A program made the position numbers and the translations under genes. Shown here one piece after another: positions 54,071-63,524 of a DNA stretch of 64,000 nt (positions within the stretch are counted from its first letter, which is position 1; each line of letters opens with the position of its first letter). Source of the stretch: Tubiluchus corallicola (Eukaryota > Priapulida > Priapulimorpha > Priapulimorphida > Tubiluchidae); NCBI GenBank assembly GCA_030141605.1, contig JAQGDQ010000175.1, positions 310,001 through 374,000 on the forward strand, read 5' to 3'. The notes below the pieces were generated by a model that saw only the letters and a program-made list of their open reading frames with translations, made no database searches and was not told where the DNA came from.

Positions 54071-54202
54071 AGAGCTGGGACATCAGGTGCTGGGTGTGAT
54101 GCGGGGTGAAGGACAGAACTGGGACACCAGGTGCTGGATGTGACGCGGGGTGAAGGAGAGAGCTGGGACACCAGGTGCTGGATGTGACGCGGGGTCAAGG
54201 AG
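54071..54202. repeat. 44-bp tandem repeat, 3 copies
   Basis: Unit AGAGCTGGGACACCAGGTGC, TGGATGTGACGCGGGGTGAA, GGAG. Just after it, CCTTCACCCCACGTCATC is an inverted copy of part of the unit. Confidence 0.88.
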
Positions 54203-54838
54203 AGAGCGGAGGGAGTCCTTCACCCCACGTCATCTCGTGCGCATATATTTTGCAGCTCAAAGCTTATGCATTAAGCGATACAATTTGTAAATGACAATTT
54301 AGTAAATGACCAATAAAATACCTTTGCTATTAATAAAGATTATTCAAGTTTTGCTATAAACTATGTTTATATCTGTTGATTGCTGTATCAGAACTATTCT
54401 CAACTTCTGTTTTTAATTTTTGTTTATTTTCTTGGTTTTAATAAGCAAAGCAACAAAATTTGGACAGCAAATTAGCATAGACGTCCTGTTCAATTTTCAA
54501 ATAGTTTCTTCTGGAATTAATACCGTATGGATAATCGCTTGAACATCCTAGTGTGTTTACAAGTCTAATAACCTGTTTTCTTATTTTTCTTGATTTGCAA
54601 AAACAAATGTCCAAACTTAAATGTCTCCATGATCAAGTGTACTCTCTAAGCTCCTTGTTGGATCTAATGAAACCACTGCATTGTATGCAGTACAATCCCA
54701 CTAGAATAGCAGGTATTCTGAAGAAGGAAGGGGCAGATACGTATGCCAGAATATTTCTTGTGTTTCTGTTATAGATAAACATGGTCAATATCTTGAGATA
54801 AGTCAAATGATACACCAGTAAATTCATAAAAACATTTT
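54203..54838. other. Unassigned; open frame 54553-54774
   Basis: A plus-strand frame includes LKCLHDQVYSLSSLLDLMKP without a recognisable domain or good splice sites. I do not call it a gene. Confidence 0.3.
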
Positions 54839-55175
54839 TATTAAAGGAAAACTGGACGATTGATTAGACTCAATCTCATTTACTGTCCAAAATAAACATT
54901 TTCTTGCCTATAAAAGTTGACGATTGTTCCTTATGTTTGAATAATTAGCTTAGAAAATAATTAACGACAACCGAACACAGCTATTGCTTACATCAGACTC
55001 TAATCACAGCTTACGCAATGACAGGCATCTTTCCTTGCAGGTCAAGCACATTTACTTAAGCGAAGATTGCTAATAAGATGTTGACGTGATGTCACAAAAA
55101 TGAGCTCTACGTCACACTGACGTCACAGACGAACACTGCAGTTCATGATCATGCGTATCACGGTACCATAGATAC
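54839..55175 (+). repeat. Dispersed repeat A, copy 1 (CRE-bearing)
   Basis: About 335 bp matching 62847-63178 in the same orientation, from TTAAAGGAAAACTGGACGATTG to CACGGTACCAT. It includes CCGAACACAGCTATTGCTTA and CACTGACGTCACAGA. It lies 3' of the METTL27-like stop codon. Confidence 0.8.
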
Positions 55176-55463
55176 ACGTAGCCAGAATATTTCTTGGTTT
55201 GTTTACTTCAAGGATCTTCAGATAACTCAAATGATTAAGCAGTAAAATAATATTTTTTATTAATCAGTCAATTGTTCAAACAAATTAATCACACGAAAGT
55301 GCCTTAATATCATAATTAACGTGCTTTGTAAATAATATAGAATATAAAAAATCAAATTTTACGAGTAACATAGTTTAAAAATAATATAGAAATTTAATTG
55401 CAAATCACAGAAATTTCTCTCGCACATTAAAACTAGTAAGTTAAAATTTCATGGATTTGGATT

Positions 55464-55656
55464 CAGCACTTGGTAAACATGGATCATTCCCTCTCAGCAC
55501 TTGGTAAACATAGATCATTCCCTCTCAGCACTTGGTAAACATGAATCATTCCCTCTCAGCACTTGGTAAACATGGATCATTCCCTCTCAACACTTGGTAA
55601 ACATGGATCATTCCCTCTCAGCACTTGGTAAACATAGATCATTCCCTCTCTTCCTG
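55464..55656 (-). repeat. 31-bp minisatellite that overlaps the METTL27-like terminal exon
   Basis: About six units of CATGGATCATTCCCTCTCAG plus CACTTGGTAAA. On the minus strand the first unit encodes REGMIYVYQVL, the conserved end of the methyltransferase; following units are the same DNA read in shifted frames until a stop at 55577. Confidence 0.88.
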
Positions 55657-55797
55657 CATAGTAATTAGGTAATATTTCCTTCTTCACAAGTTTCCATGCC
55701 TTCTCTTTTTCTAGTTTCCCCATTAACGGTTGTAGTCCTTTCAAATAAGGGGATTCTTCTAGCACCTCAATTCGATTAGTGATCATAATTATACCAC
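55577..55797 (-). CDS. METTL27: METTL27-like last exon
   Basis: Starts after GCTTCTAG in phase 1, completing KPG|G. GGIIMITNRIEVLEE and KLEKEKAWKLVKKEILPNYY match the C-terminal strand-helix-strand of METTL27-type methyltransferases, then EGMIYVYQVL. The next 13 residues (RGNDPCLPSVERE) are minisatellite-derived and end at TGA 55577-55579. Confidence 0.85.
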
Positions 55798-58700
55798 CTA
55801 GAAGCAAGCAAACTAAGTTACGTTTTAAACTCAAAATTCTCAAGCAATTTGCTGATATTACATTTCATTACTATTAATGCAAAAACAGAAATTATGGCAT
55901 TACTTTTCTCAGTTGTTAGACAATTGTTTAGGAGCTGGCTCGTGGAAAAGATAGGTTTTGATGAACCCTTAGGAGCTGGCTCGTGGAAAAGATAGGTTTT
56001 GATGAACCCTTAGGAGCTGGCTCGTGGAAAAGATAGGTTTTGATGAACCCTTAGGAGCTGGTTCGTGGAAAAATAGGTTTTGATGAACCCTTAGGAGCTG
56101 GCTCGTGGAAAAGATAGGTTTTGATGAACCCTTATGAGCTGGCTCGTGGAAAAGATAGGTTTTGATGAACCCTTAGGAGGAGGCTCATGGAAAAGATAGG
56201 TTTTGATGAACCCTTAGGAGCTGGCTCGTGGAAAATATAGGTTTTGATGAACCCTTAGGAGCTGGCTCGTGGAAAATATAGGTTTTGATGAACCCTTAGG
56301 AGCTGGCTTGTGGAAAAGATAGGTTTTGATGAACCCTGACATGTTTGACTGTATAATGTTTTCCTATCTGCTTAATAAAACAGCAACGATAGTCATTACC
56401 TGGTTTTACCAGCCTCACTGTTTCCACCAGACATTCCGGCTCCAAATGACCTTGAGCAAAGGAAGCAGCAATTGTAATGGCGTCATACGTATCTAAACAA
56501 ACGTTCCTCTTTTTCATTACAAATGTGAGTAAAGGAAAGCTGTGTTAAATATCGGTTTTGATTAAATTATCGAAATAATAATTCAAGATTAAATGCTTGA
56601 CGATGCAAGATCAAACTATCCTCCTCCTATCCTTGGATAGAAGTCTAATTACGTTTGGCATCACGTGACCAGCTGGTGTTCGACCGGCTGACTCAGAAAT
56701 AAAGATTGATGATGTAATCCTTATGCGCAGAAGCTCACGGCGCATTAGGTAGTTAGACAAAAGTGTTTTGAGGCTCGCACCTCGGGGGAGATTAGGAACT
56801 GACTTGAAGACGGAGGGCTGGCATTACTATCCTCTTATATTTATCGTGTTGTGTTTGATATTTAATAAATGTGTTGCTTATTAAATAAAGTCTTGATAGT
56901 TTGCCATGCCCATCGTGGCTACCTCACACGCCACACAATAAACAACAATAATCAGCAAGCAGCATTAACACAAGAATAAATAGATTTTAACCAATTATTT
57001 AACTATGTGCTAGTTTGGCTGGCTGTGTTTGCATGTGTGTTTGTTCGGCACAATAAAGTAAAACAGGTAAGGCTATAATCACTTATCAGGCTTAGACTAG
57101 GCAGGAGCTGGAAAGTACAAACCTGTTGATTTTGAGTTCAAAATGTCTAAGGTGAAATTCACAAGTTCCAAAAGTGTCTATAAAATTAAAATGGAAGTTA
57201 TAATCATCAAACTTGGCATAAGGACGGTCAAGGGATATTCATAGAGGTGTGGACAGGACCCGAAAGCTCATTGCTTTTTGGTTCAAAAAGTTAAAAGTGA
57301 CATGGGCGTGGTTCAGCATTTTGTTAGCGTGTCCCTATCATGTAGTAAATATGCAGTCAGTAACGGAAAATGATATTGACAATATTGGAAGAAAGTATAG
57401 ATTAGATTGGAGGTTTTTCCTTTTGAGCGCGTGTCGTGGTATTCAGTGCACAACAATAAGCCTTTTCACATTTTCGTTGTGTGCATGTGCAGTTGCTGTA
57501 GGTCAAACATTCGACGTTTTTCCTTTTGAGCGCGTGTCGTGGTATTCAGTGCACAACAATAAGCCTTTTTGCAGTTTCATTGTGTGCATGTGCAGTTGCT
57601 GTAGGTCAAACAGGTCAAACATTCGACGTTTTTCCTTTTGAGCGCGTGTCGTGGTATTCAGTGCACAACAATAAGCCTTTTCACGGTTTCGTTGTGTGCA
57701 TGTGCAGTTGGTGTAGGTCAAACAGGTCAAACATTCGACGTTTTTCCTTTTGAGCGCGTGTCGTGGCATTCAGTGCACAACAATAAGCCTTTTTGCAGTT
57801 TCGTTGTGTGCATGTGCAGTTGCTGTAAGTCAAACAGGTCAAACATTCGACGTTTTTCCTTTTGAACGCGTGTCGTGGTTTTCAGTGCACAACAATAAGC
57901 CTTTTCGCAGTTTCGTTGTGTGCATGTGCAGTTGCTGTCGGGCAAACAGGTCAAACATTCGACGTTTTTCCTTTTGAGCGCGTGTCGCGGTATTCAGTGC
58001 ACAACAATAAGCCTTTTCACAGTTTCGTTGTGTGCATGTGCAGTTGGTGTAGGTCAAACAGGTCAAACATTAATTGCACCAGAGCAACGCGTCTTAGCTA
58101 CAACCATCACATGATATGTGTATAAAGCAAGGACTACTATACTACAGGACGTGCACGCTGAAATCTCTGATTCGGCTAACGGAGGCGATCAATACTTGCA
58201 TGAACGTAATCTATTAATAGTGCGCTTTAGAGAGTAGTGATCTTGGAAATTAAAGAATGGGCGGATCGGTAGATAGCGAGTATTATTTTTCATTTAATTG
58301 GTTCTTTACATTACGGGAGAAAAGTACTAATTGTTTATTTTATGTATCAAAGGAAATTAGTGTTCATTTTTACTTCTTAAATAGCGCACTACTTTAGGCG
58401 TAAGTGTGTTTTACCGGAAGTAGTGCTTTGTCATTGTTAATGTGTCTGCTTGTGTTTGTTTCTTTGTGGATTATTTTCAAAATTTCTTGTGGATTTTATA
58501 CATCTGTGCTCAGCAGCATGCCTAACAAGTGTGGTGTTGTTAAATGCAAAGGTAACTATGACACGGAGAACAGGTGTCGTGTGTTCAGACTGCCAAGAGA
58601 TCATGTAGAAAAACAGAAATGGCTAAGTGTTCTTCCCCCACGCGAAGGCTTTGTTGTTGATTCAACGAAATTTTTCATTTGCGAAAAGCATTGGCCATCG

Positions 58701-61700
58701 GATACTCAAATGGTCAAAATTCCAGGTGGTCACACCAGGCCAGTGGATCCACCCAGTATTTTCAACGTTCCAACATCATGCTTGCCCACTCCAAAGCCAC
58801 CACCTCGCCGTCAAAAAACTGAGGACCAGCAGCTGAATTATTTCTTTAAAAAGGATAAAATAACTTCTCTCAATGAATTCACTCCTGAGAAAGACCTGCA
58901 TAAGACGCATCAGAACCTCTTTATATCTCGCACACAAGACAAATTTGTGTGCATGTTCATGGAAGAGGACCACAGTCAATGTTATATGTCAATTATTGTT
59001 CACAATAAGCCTACCTTGTGTTCTACTCTTTCTCTGTATGCTTTCAAAAACGGGATCAGTGTGCCATTAAGTAAAATCCTCAGTCCGAACAATGGGCTGT
59101 CCTCTTACTCACAGTTTTTCGCGGTTGTGAATTCTGTTGTCAACCACATTCATCATGTTGATGATATTGTCAACAAAGTGACAAAGTCTCTTGAACTTGA
59201 ACTAGCTCAAAATCGAGAACAATCTCCTAGTGCTAATGCTAAAGCCAAGAAGCTCAAATTTCTAACACGACAGCTTCGACTATTATGTGATAAGACTTTC
59301 ACAGTGTCTGATTATTGCTTTGCAATAGAGTCATTTCCCCATTGCAATTACGAACAACTGCGTGACTTTTTAGTGTTACCCAGCAAAAGAAAGCTGCAGT
59401 CAGTTATTTCATCGACAGATATTGACAAGGTGCTAGGTAAAACATTTCAGAAAGTGAAAAGCTCTGAGCAGAAACACTGTATGCTATTGGTGCATGAAGT
59501 GAAAATACGCCCAACAGGGGGTGTGCTAAACGGCATGGCAAAAAATGAGCCAGACAGTAAAGCTACATCAATGCTATGTGTGATGGCTAAATGTCTACAT
59601 GGTGGCCCCAGCGTGATGATATCAGTGACCCCCGTTCACAAGCTGACTGCTGCATATCAATTCTCTGTCGTGAAGGAGGCTGCTACAGTGGTTGAGAATT
59701 CGGGAGGAACTGTTTTAGGGTCCATGACGGACAACCACAAGATCAACAAACAATACTGCAAATTGTTTACCAGACGAACAGACTGGGAGGCTGAACATCC
59801 CCTGGAAAATACACGAGTGTGGTTCCTGTTGTATGATACCGTCCACATTCTGAAATGTATCAGGAACAACTGGATCACGGAGAAATGTCAGAGATTATCG
59901 TTTGACAAGAAAACTGTTGGCTCATTTGCTGAAGTAAAAAGTCTTTACAAAGCTGAGAAAGACAATGTGCTCAAGTCAACACCTTTGACATATTCTGCAG
60001 TCTTCCCATCGAAACTTCAGCTCCAGAATGTGCAACATGTCCTGAGGGTGTTCAACGATCGTGTCGTTGCATCGCTGAGACTTCGAGGAGCCCAGGACAC
60101 TGCAGAATTCATTCTGCAAGTGCTACGCTGGTGGAATGTGGTAAATGTTTCTGCCAGAGGTCAAGACACGAGGATGAGAGACCCTGATCGATCTGTTCAA
60201 CAAGATACATCTGATACTCTTCAGTCGTTGTTGACTCTGTTTAAGCAAATCGAATCAGGACACGGACCAAATAGAATTGAATGCCTGACACATGATACGC
60301 GAAAAGCTTTGATTCAGACCACAGAGGGACTCCTCGCAATCTGTAGGCACTTGTTTTCTGTTGGATTTCACTACGTATTATTGCGTGAACTTCAGAGTGA
60401 CAGAATAGATTGTGAGTTCTCAGTTTACAGGCAGTCAAGGGGGGCCAATGCATTCATGCAAGCTGGAGATGTCTGTTCAGCATTCAAGCGGAGACTGGCG
60501 CATTTCTCTGCATCATTCCTGGAGTTTGTGGACACAGACACATCATCCGAAATCCAGTTGCACACATGCAATGGGATTGATTTCGAGGATGCCAAAATTA
60601 TGGAGATTTGTGTTGACGAGACTCTTTCCAAAACTGAACTGAACGCGTGTGCATATGTCGCAGGTTGGTTGGAGAGTAAGTGGCAAAATGACATTTCTTT
60701 TCCCGAGGATGAGCCTCTCCTTTCTGAGGAAATGAAAATGTTCATTGAAGAAGTGTCTAGGGGAGGTCTTACAGTGCCCCACACATTCACGTTCGAATTC
60801 GTAACAACTGGCTTGTGTTTTGTGAAGAAGTCAACTCACACAGTCTGCTGCCGCAACAAGCTCATGAACATCCTCTCCATAATCAATGCCTACTTTGATT
60901 TTGGAGAATTTTCAAGAAATGCTCTGAGACGCCTGGCGAATGTACTGCTGCATGGACTGCACAATTTGGAGAAGGATCACCAGCAGAACTCAGCCCTTTA
61001 CCAGACCTCCATTAAGAAGGCGCGACTAGCCGACTAATTGTCGCAAACATCTCTGCAAAATGGTGAGTGCAATAATTTCATGTATTCTAATTTACACAGA
61101 GGAACCTATGAATGAGTTTATATAGTCCTGACAGAATGGTGCAGTCTGTTTATTCTCTATAGAAAGTGACAGGTAATCTTCGGGACACAATGAGTTGCAG
61201 ATATGGTGTGTTTTTTTGGGGGGGGGGATATCATAGGTACCACTGTTTTTAAATTACTAGATGAATGAGGAATATGTTCTACGTGTATTGTGGCATGTTA
61301 TAGGTCACCATGGGGGGTAAATATGTCCAAATTATTAGCACTAAATGTTAAAAATAGATCGCCTCCGCTAGCCGAATAAGAGATTTCAGCGTGCACGTCC
61401 TGTAGTATAGTAGTCCTTGGTATAAAGCAAAGCCGTATGCCGCATCAGAACAGTAATTTCGGTTGTTTTACGTGGAATTTGCTTAATTATGCGTTAGTCT
61501 ATGCATAGAGTGATTTACTAGCAGGACCTTGCTTGGGAACAAGAAAAAATGAACTAGATAAGGATCTAGCTAGCTGTGAAAATTGTATTACAATAGCTTA
61601 TGCTGCGAAGCGTTGTAAAGTATAGCGTTGTCTGATACATCTAACCTTTCACCTTTTCACGATCACCATCAATCGCTGGAACATGGGAAAGACTTATTAG

Positions 61701-62554
61701 TACTAGATGAGTTTACATACTGCTCTGTGTGTATGTGTTACATTCTAATAAACTAAAATATTACTATGCATGAACTTTAGCATTCATTAGTTAGCTAGCT
61801 GTTTAACTTTTGACCTTTTCACGATCACCATCAATCGCTGGAACATGGAAAAGACTTCTTAGTACTAGATGAGTTTACATACTACTCTCTGTGTACGTGT
61901 TACATTCTAATAAACTAAAATATTAGTATGCATGAACTTTAGCATTCATTAGTTAGCTAGCTGTTTAACTTTTGACCTTTTCACGATCACCATCAATCGC
62001 TGGAACATGGAAAAGTCTTCTTAGTACTAGATGAGTTTACATACTGCTGTCTGTGTACGTGTTACATTCTAATAAACTAAAATATTACTATGCATGAACT
62101 TTAGTATTCATTAGTTAGCTAGCTGTTTAACTTTTGACCTTTTCACGATCATCATCAATCGTTGGAACTTATTGTTCTGAATGTTCTAATACTGTGAAGA
62201 GTGATTCTCATCAGAACTTAAACACTGACTTGAAATTGAATTATTGATTGTTCTGATTTGGTTTTGGTGTTCTTTGTTCTGTTCGTATGGAGGGTCCCGT
62301 CAATGAAAACACCAATGCGTCACGTGACTCCAAAACTGTTCCTCTGTTTTATGCCACTAATATGAAGGTTTTATTTCACGCTGCTATGAAAAGATTTTAC
62401 CATTAACAATCAACCTACCTGCGGGTATATCTTGCGGATTCTTGGTAAAGAGGGTACAGTAATAATTGCAGTAAATTTCTGAATTCTTCGCTTCTTGCAA
62501 CATTTCTTGGCATGCGTCCAATGCATCGATGTTCGTGAATCCCTTTGCACGTAA
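55577..62554 (-). CDS. METTL27: METTL27-like class I SAM methyltransferase, 3' part (3 exons)
   Basis: Exons 62419-62554, 56400-56492 and 55577-55797 join in phase (GCA G|AT ACG and CCA G|GT GGT) to give 149 residues. They read RAKGFTNIDALDACQEMLQEAK, DTYDAITIAASFAQGHLEPE and VRLVKPGG, the acidic SAM-ribose-binding loop, motif IV and post-IV of the WBSCR27/METTL27 family (human: GF.nIDglDaS..ML..A, DdTYDAv...aFapGHlp). The substrate is unknown. The N-terminal part with the GxGxG SAM loop must lie beyond 64,000, as no match is visible at 62.6-64.0 kb. The 5.9-kb intron hosts an oppositely oriented P-like transposon. Confidence 0.85.
55925..56337. repeat. ~41-bp minisatellite, 10 copies
   Basis: Unit TTAGGAGCTGGCTCGTGGAA plus AAGATAGGTTTTGATGAACCC, in the METTL27-like intron just 3' of the 56.4-kb exon. 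Confidence 0.93.
56400..56492 (-). CDS. METTL27: METTL27-like penultimate exon
   Basis: 93 nt. Phase 1 both sides: (D)TYDAITIAASFAQGHLEPE then CLVETVRLVKP(G). Acceptor GTTTGTTTAG, donor gtaatg. Confidence 0.88.
56655..56945 (+). repeat. Dispersed repeat B, copy 1 (LTR-like)
   Basis: Shares blocks with 63196-63524 in the same order: GGCATCACGTGA(C/T)CAG, ATGCGCAGAAGCTC, GGCATTACTATC, GTGTTTGAT(A/G)TT(T/C)AATAAA and AATAGTTT(T)GCCAT. The AATAAA signal near the end is as in an LTR. Confidence 0.65.
57417..58075. repeat. 112-bp minisatellite, ~6 copies
   Basis: Unit includes CCTTTTGAGCGCGTGTCGTG, GTATTCAGTGCACAACAATA, AGCCTTTTTGCAGTTTCGTT and GTCAAACATTCGACGTTTTT. The spacing of equivalent points is 112 bp. 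It ends about 50 bp before the P-like transposon. Confidence 0.93.
58120..58127. other. Target site duplication, left (GTATAAAG)
   Basis: GTATAAAG directly precedes the left inverted repeat and is identical to 61420-61427; 8 bp is the P-superfamily length. Confidence 0.93.
58128..58190 (+). repeat. Left terminal inverted repeat of the P-like transposon
   Basis: CAAGGACTACTATACTACAG through CGGAGGCGATC; pairs with 61357-61419 at 61 of 63 positions. Confidence 0.95.
58518..61037 (+). CDS. P-element-type THAP transposase
   Basis: 839 aa from the ATG at 58518, chosen because a THAP domain begins at the N-terminus (MPNKCGVVKCKG); an in-frame ATG at 58404 adds 38 mostly hydrophobic residues. The THAP C2CH zinc finger has CGVVKC, then ICEKHW, with the PSIFNVP (AVPTIF-like) box at about 80. 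An RNase H-like core follows: LLVHEVKIRP (326), SMTDNHKIN (405), LYDTVHILKCIRNNW (440), then the inserted region with TAEFILQVLRWWN (530), then SDRIDCEFSVYRQSRGANAF (628-631 region). In family members as I recall them, the first block has Asp where His326 stands, and the last has DxxE where this has DRID. The frame is otherwise uninterrupted. Its role would be excision and insertion of this element and related copies. Confidence 0.92.
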   Translation: MPNKCGVVKCKGNYDTENRCRVFRLPRDHVEKQKWLSVLPPREGFVVDSTKFFICEKHWPSDTQMVKIPGGHTRPVDPPSIFNVPTSCLPTPKPPPRRQKTEDQQLNYFFKKDKITSLNEFTPEKDLHKTHQNLFISRTQDKFVCMFMEEDHSQCYMSIIVHNKPTLCSTLSLYAFKNGISVPLSKILSPNNGLSSYSQFFAVVNSVVNHIHHVDDIVNKVTKSLELELAQNREQSPSANAKAKKLKFLTRQLRLLCDKTFTVSDYCFAIESFPHCNYEQLRDFLVLPSKRKLQSVISSTDIDKVLGKTFQKVKSSEQKHCMLLVHEVKIRPTGGVLNGMAKNEPDSKATSMLCVMAKCLHGGPSVMISVTPVHKLTAAYQFSVVKEAATVVENSGGTVLGSMTDNHKINKQYCKLFTRRTDWEAEHPLENTRVWFLLYDTVHILKCIRNNWITEKCQRLSFDKKTVGSFAEVKSLYKAEKDNVLKSTPLTYSAVFPSKLQLQNVQHVLRVFNDRVVASLRLRGAQDTAEFILQVLRWWNVVNVSARGQDTRMRDPDRSVQQDTSDTLQSLLTLFKQIESGHGPNRIECLTHDTRKALIQTTEGLLAICRHLFSVGFHYVLLRELQSDRIDCEFSVYRQSRGANAFMQAGDVCSAFKRRLAHFSASFLEFVDTDTSSEIQLHTCNGIDFEDAKIMEICVDETLSKTELNACAYVAGWLESKWQNDISFPEDEPLLSEEMKMFIEEVSRGGLTVPHTFTFEFVTTGLCFVKKSTHTVCCRNKLMNILSIINAYFDFGEFSRNALRRLANVLLHGLHNLEKDHQQNSALYQTSIKKARLAD
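61357..61419 (-). repeat. Right terminal inverted repeat of the P-like transposon
   Basis: Reverse complement of the left end except at two positions (G/T and A/G in the inner third). Confidence 0.95.
61420..61427. other. Target site duplication, right (GTATAAAG)
   Basis: Identical to the 8 bp at 58120-58127. Confidence 0.93.
61651..62166. repeat. 162-bp tandem repeat, ~3.2 copies
   Basis: ACCTTTTCACGATCACCATC recurs at 61651, 61813, 61975 and 62137, an exact 162-bp period; the unit ends TAGTTAGCTAGCTGTTTAAC. Confidence 0.93.
62419..62554 (-). CDS. METTL27: METTL27-like exon (SAM loop to motif II)
   Basis: 136 nt with acceptor TGTTTGCAG and donor gtaggt. Encodes LRAKGFTNIDALDACQEMLQ, EAKNSEIYCNYYCTLFTKNP, QDIPA. 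IDALDAC carries the acidic residue (IDxLD) that holds the SAM ribose. Confidence 0.87.
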
Positions 62555-62714
62555 CTGCAAACATAGAATATTACGTTATAAGATGCAGAGCTCTGCACTT
62601 GAATTGTATTTGCCCGCATTTGACATGATTTTGCTTCAATGTTTTACTTCAAGTGGGACGGTTGGCTAGATTGAGCTTATCGCATTAAAAATTTATTATA
62701 GTCAAGGTAGGTAG

Positions 62715-62844
62715 GGTAAAATGGGCTGATTTATACTAACTAACGTCGCCCAATGAGCTTTGGGTTTTAGTAAAAATAAAGTAGTATGGTAGTATCGCAT
62801 ACATACCTGGCGTAGTTTTTTGTCCGACATTAGCCTGTTTTACC
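62715..62844. mobile_element. 130-bp MITE-like element
   Basis: GGTAAAATGGGCTGAT at the left and ATTAGCCTGTTTTACC at the right are inverted repeats with 3 mismatches in 16. It has no coding capacity. It directly abuts repeat A copy 2. No target duplication was confirmed. Confidence 0.6.
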
Positions 62845-62846
62845 TT

Positions 62847-63178
62847 AAAGGAAGACCGGACGATTGTTAAGACTCAATCTCATTTTAATTTACGGTCCAA
62901 AATGTACATTTTCTTGCCTATAAATTTAACAATTGTTTCTTATATTTGGATAATTAGCTTAGAAAGTTAATTAACGGCAACCGAACACAGCTATTGCTTA
63001 CGTCAGACACTAGCCATTGTATGTGCAATGGCAGGCGTCGTCCCTTGCGCCTCAAGCACATTTGCATAAGTGTTACAGTACTGTTTAAACGCATGATGTC
63101 ACGAAAAATGGGCTCTACAGCATATGACGTCACGAAACTAACACTGCAGTTCATAATCTTGGTTATCATGGTATCGCC
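62847..63178 (+). repeat. Dispersed repeat A, copy 2 (CRE-bearing)
   Basis: Homologous to 54839-55175 along its length, including CCGAACACAGCTATTGCTTA, GATGTCACGAAAA and ATGACGTCACGAA. Confidence 0.8.
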
Positions 63179-63195
63179 TTCTAGTAAAGAGAAGA

Positions 63196-63524
63196 TGTTA
63201 GATTACGTTAAAAGTGTTAAATTATGCTAGACATTTATTCTGATGGAATGCTGGCATGAAGCCAGCTAAAGCGTGGCATCACGTGATCAGGTGATTCAGA
63301 ACCGAAGTTAGCGTAGGCGCCGATGCGCAGAAGCTCCGGCGCACGGTAGCTTAGATAAGCCTTGTGATGCATCCATCAGATCAGATTGAGTTAGAGGCTG
63401 GAGCAAGGCAGATCAGATCAGGGGGCTTGGCATTACTATCTATTATATTATTTATTGTGTTTGATGTTCAATAAAGGTGTAGTTTCTTAACCGGACTCTT
63501 AATAGTTTTGCCATCCCTAAAACA
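63196..63524 (+). repeat. Dispersed repeat B, copy 2 (LTR-like)
   Basis: Starts TGTTAGATTACG and ends CTAAAACA, with AATAAA about 55 bp before the end, as in a solo LTR. Flanking bases are not duplicated. It shares the blocks listed for copy 1 at 56655-56945. Confidence 0.55.

Larger units (their letters stand above)
58128..61419 (+). mobile_element. Complete P-element-like DNA transposon
   Basis: 3,292 bp bounded by 63-bp terminal inverted repeats that differ at two positions (starting CAAGGACTACTATACTACAG) and by an exact 8-bp target duplication. It carries one open THAP transposase gene. The preservation of ends, duplication and reading frame points to a recent insertion. It sits antisense in the METTL27-like intron between the exons at 56.4 and 62.4 kb. 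Confidence 0.95.

Noticed and set aside
54553-54774. Next exon of the VPS34-like remnant
   Set aside because: The YSLSSLLDLM segment superficially recalls the family's YSNLILNLFSLM, but there is no acceptor in matching phase and no further similarity.
57249-58125. Overlapping 75-codon frames SACRGIQCTTISLF...
   Set aside because: Same 112-bp minisatellite unit read repeatedly; no independent evidence of coding.
58404-58517. N-terminal membrane anchor on the THAP transposase
   Set aside because: The upstream in-frame ATG would add a hydrophobic segment before a THAP domain, which normally starts the protein; the ATG at 58518 fits better.
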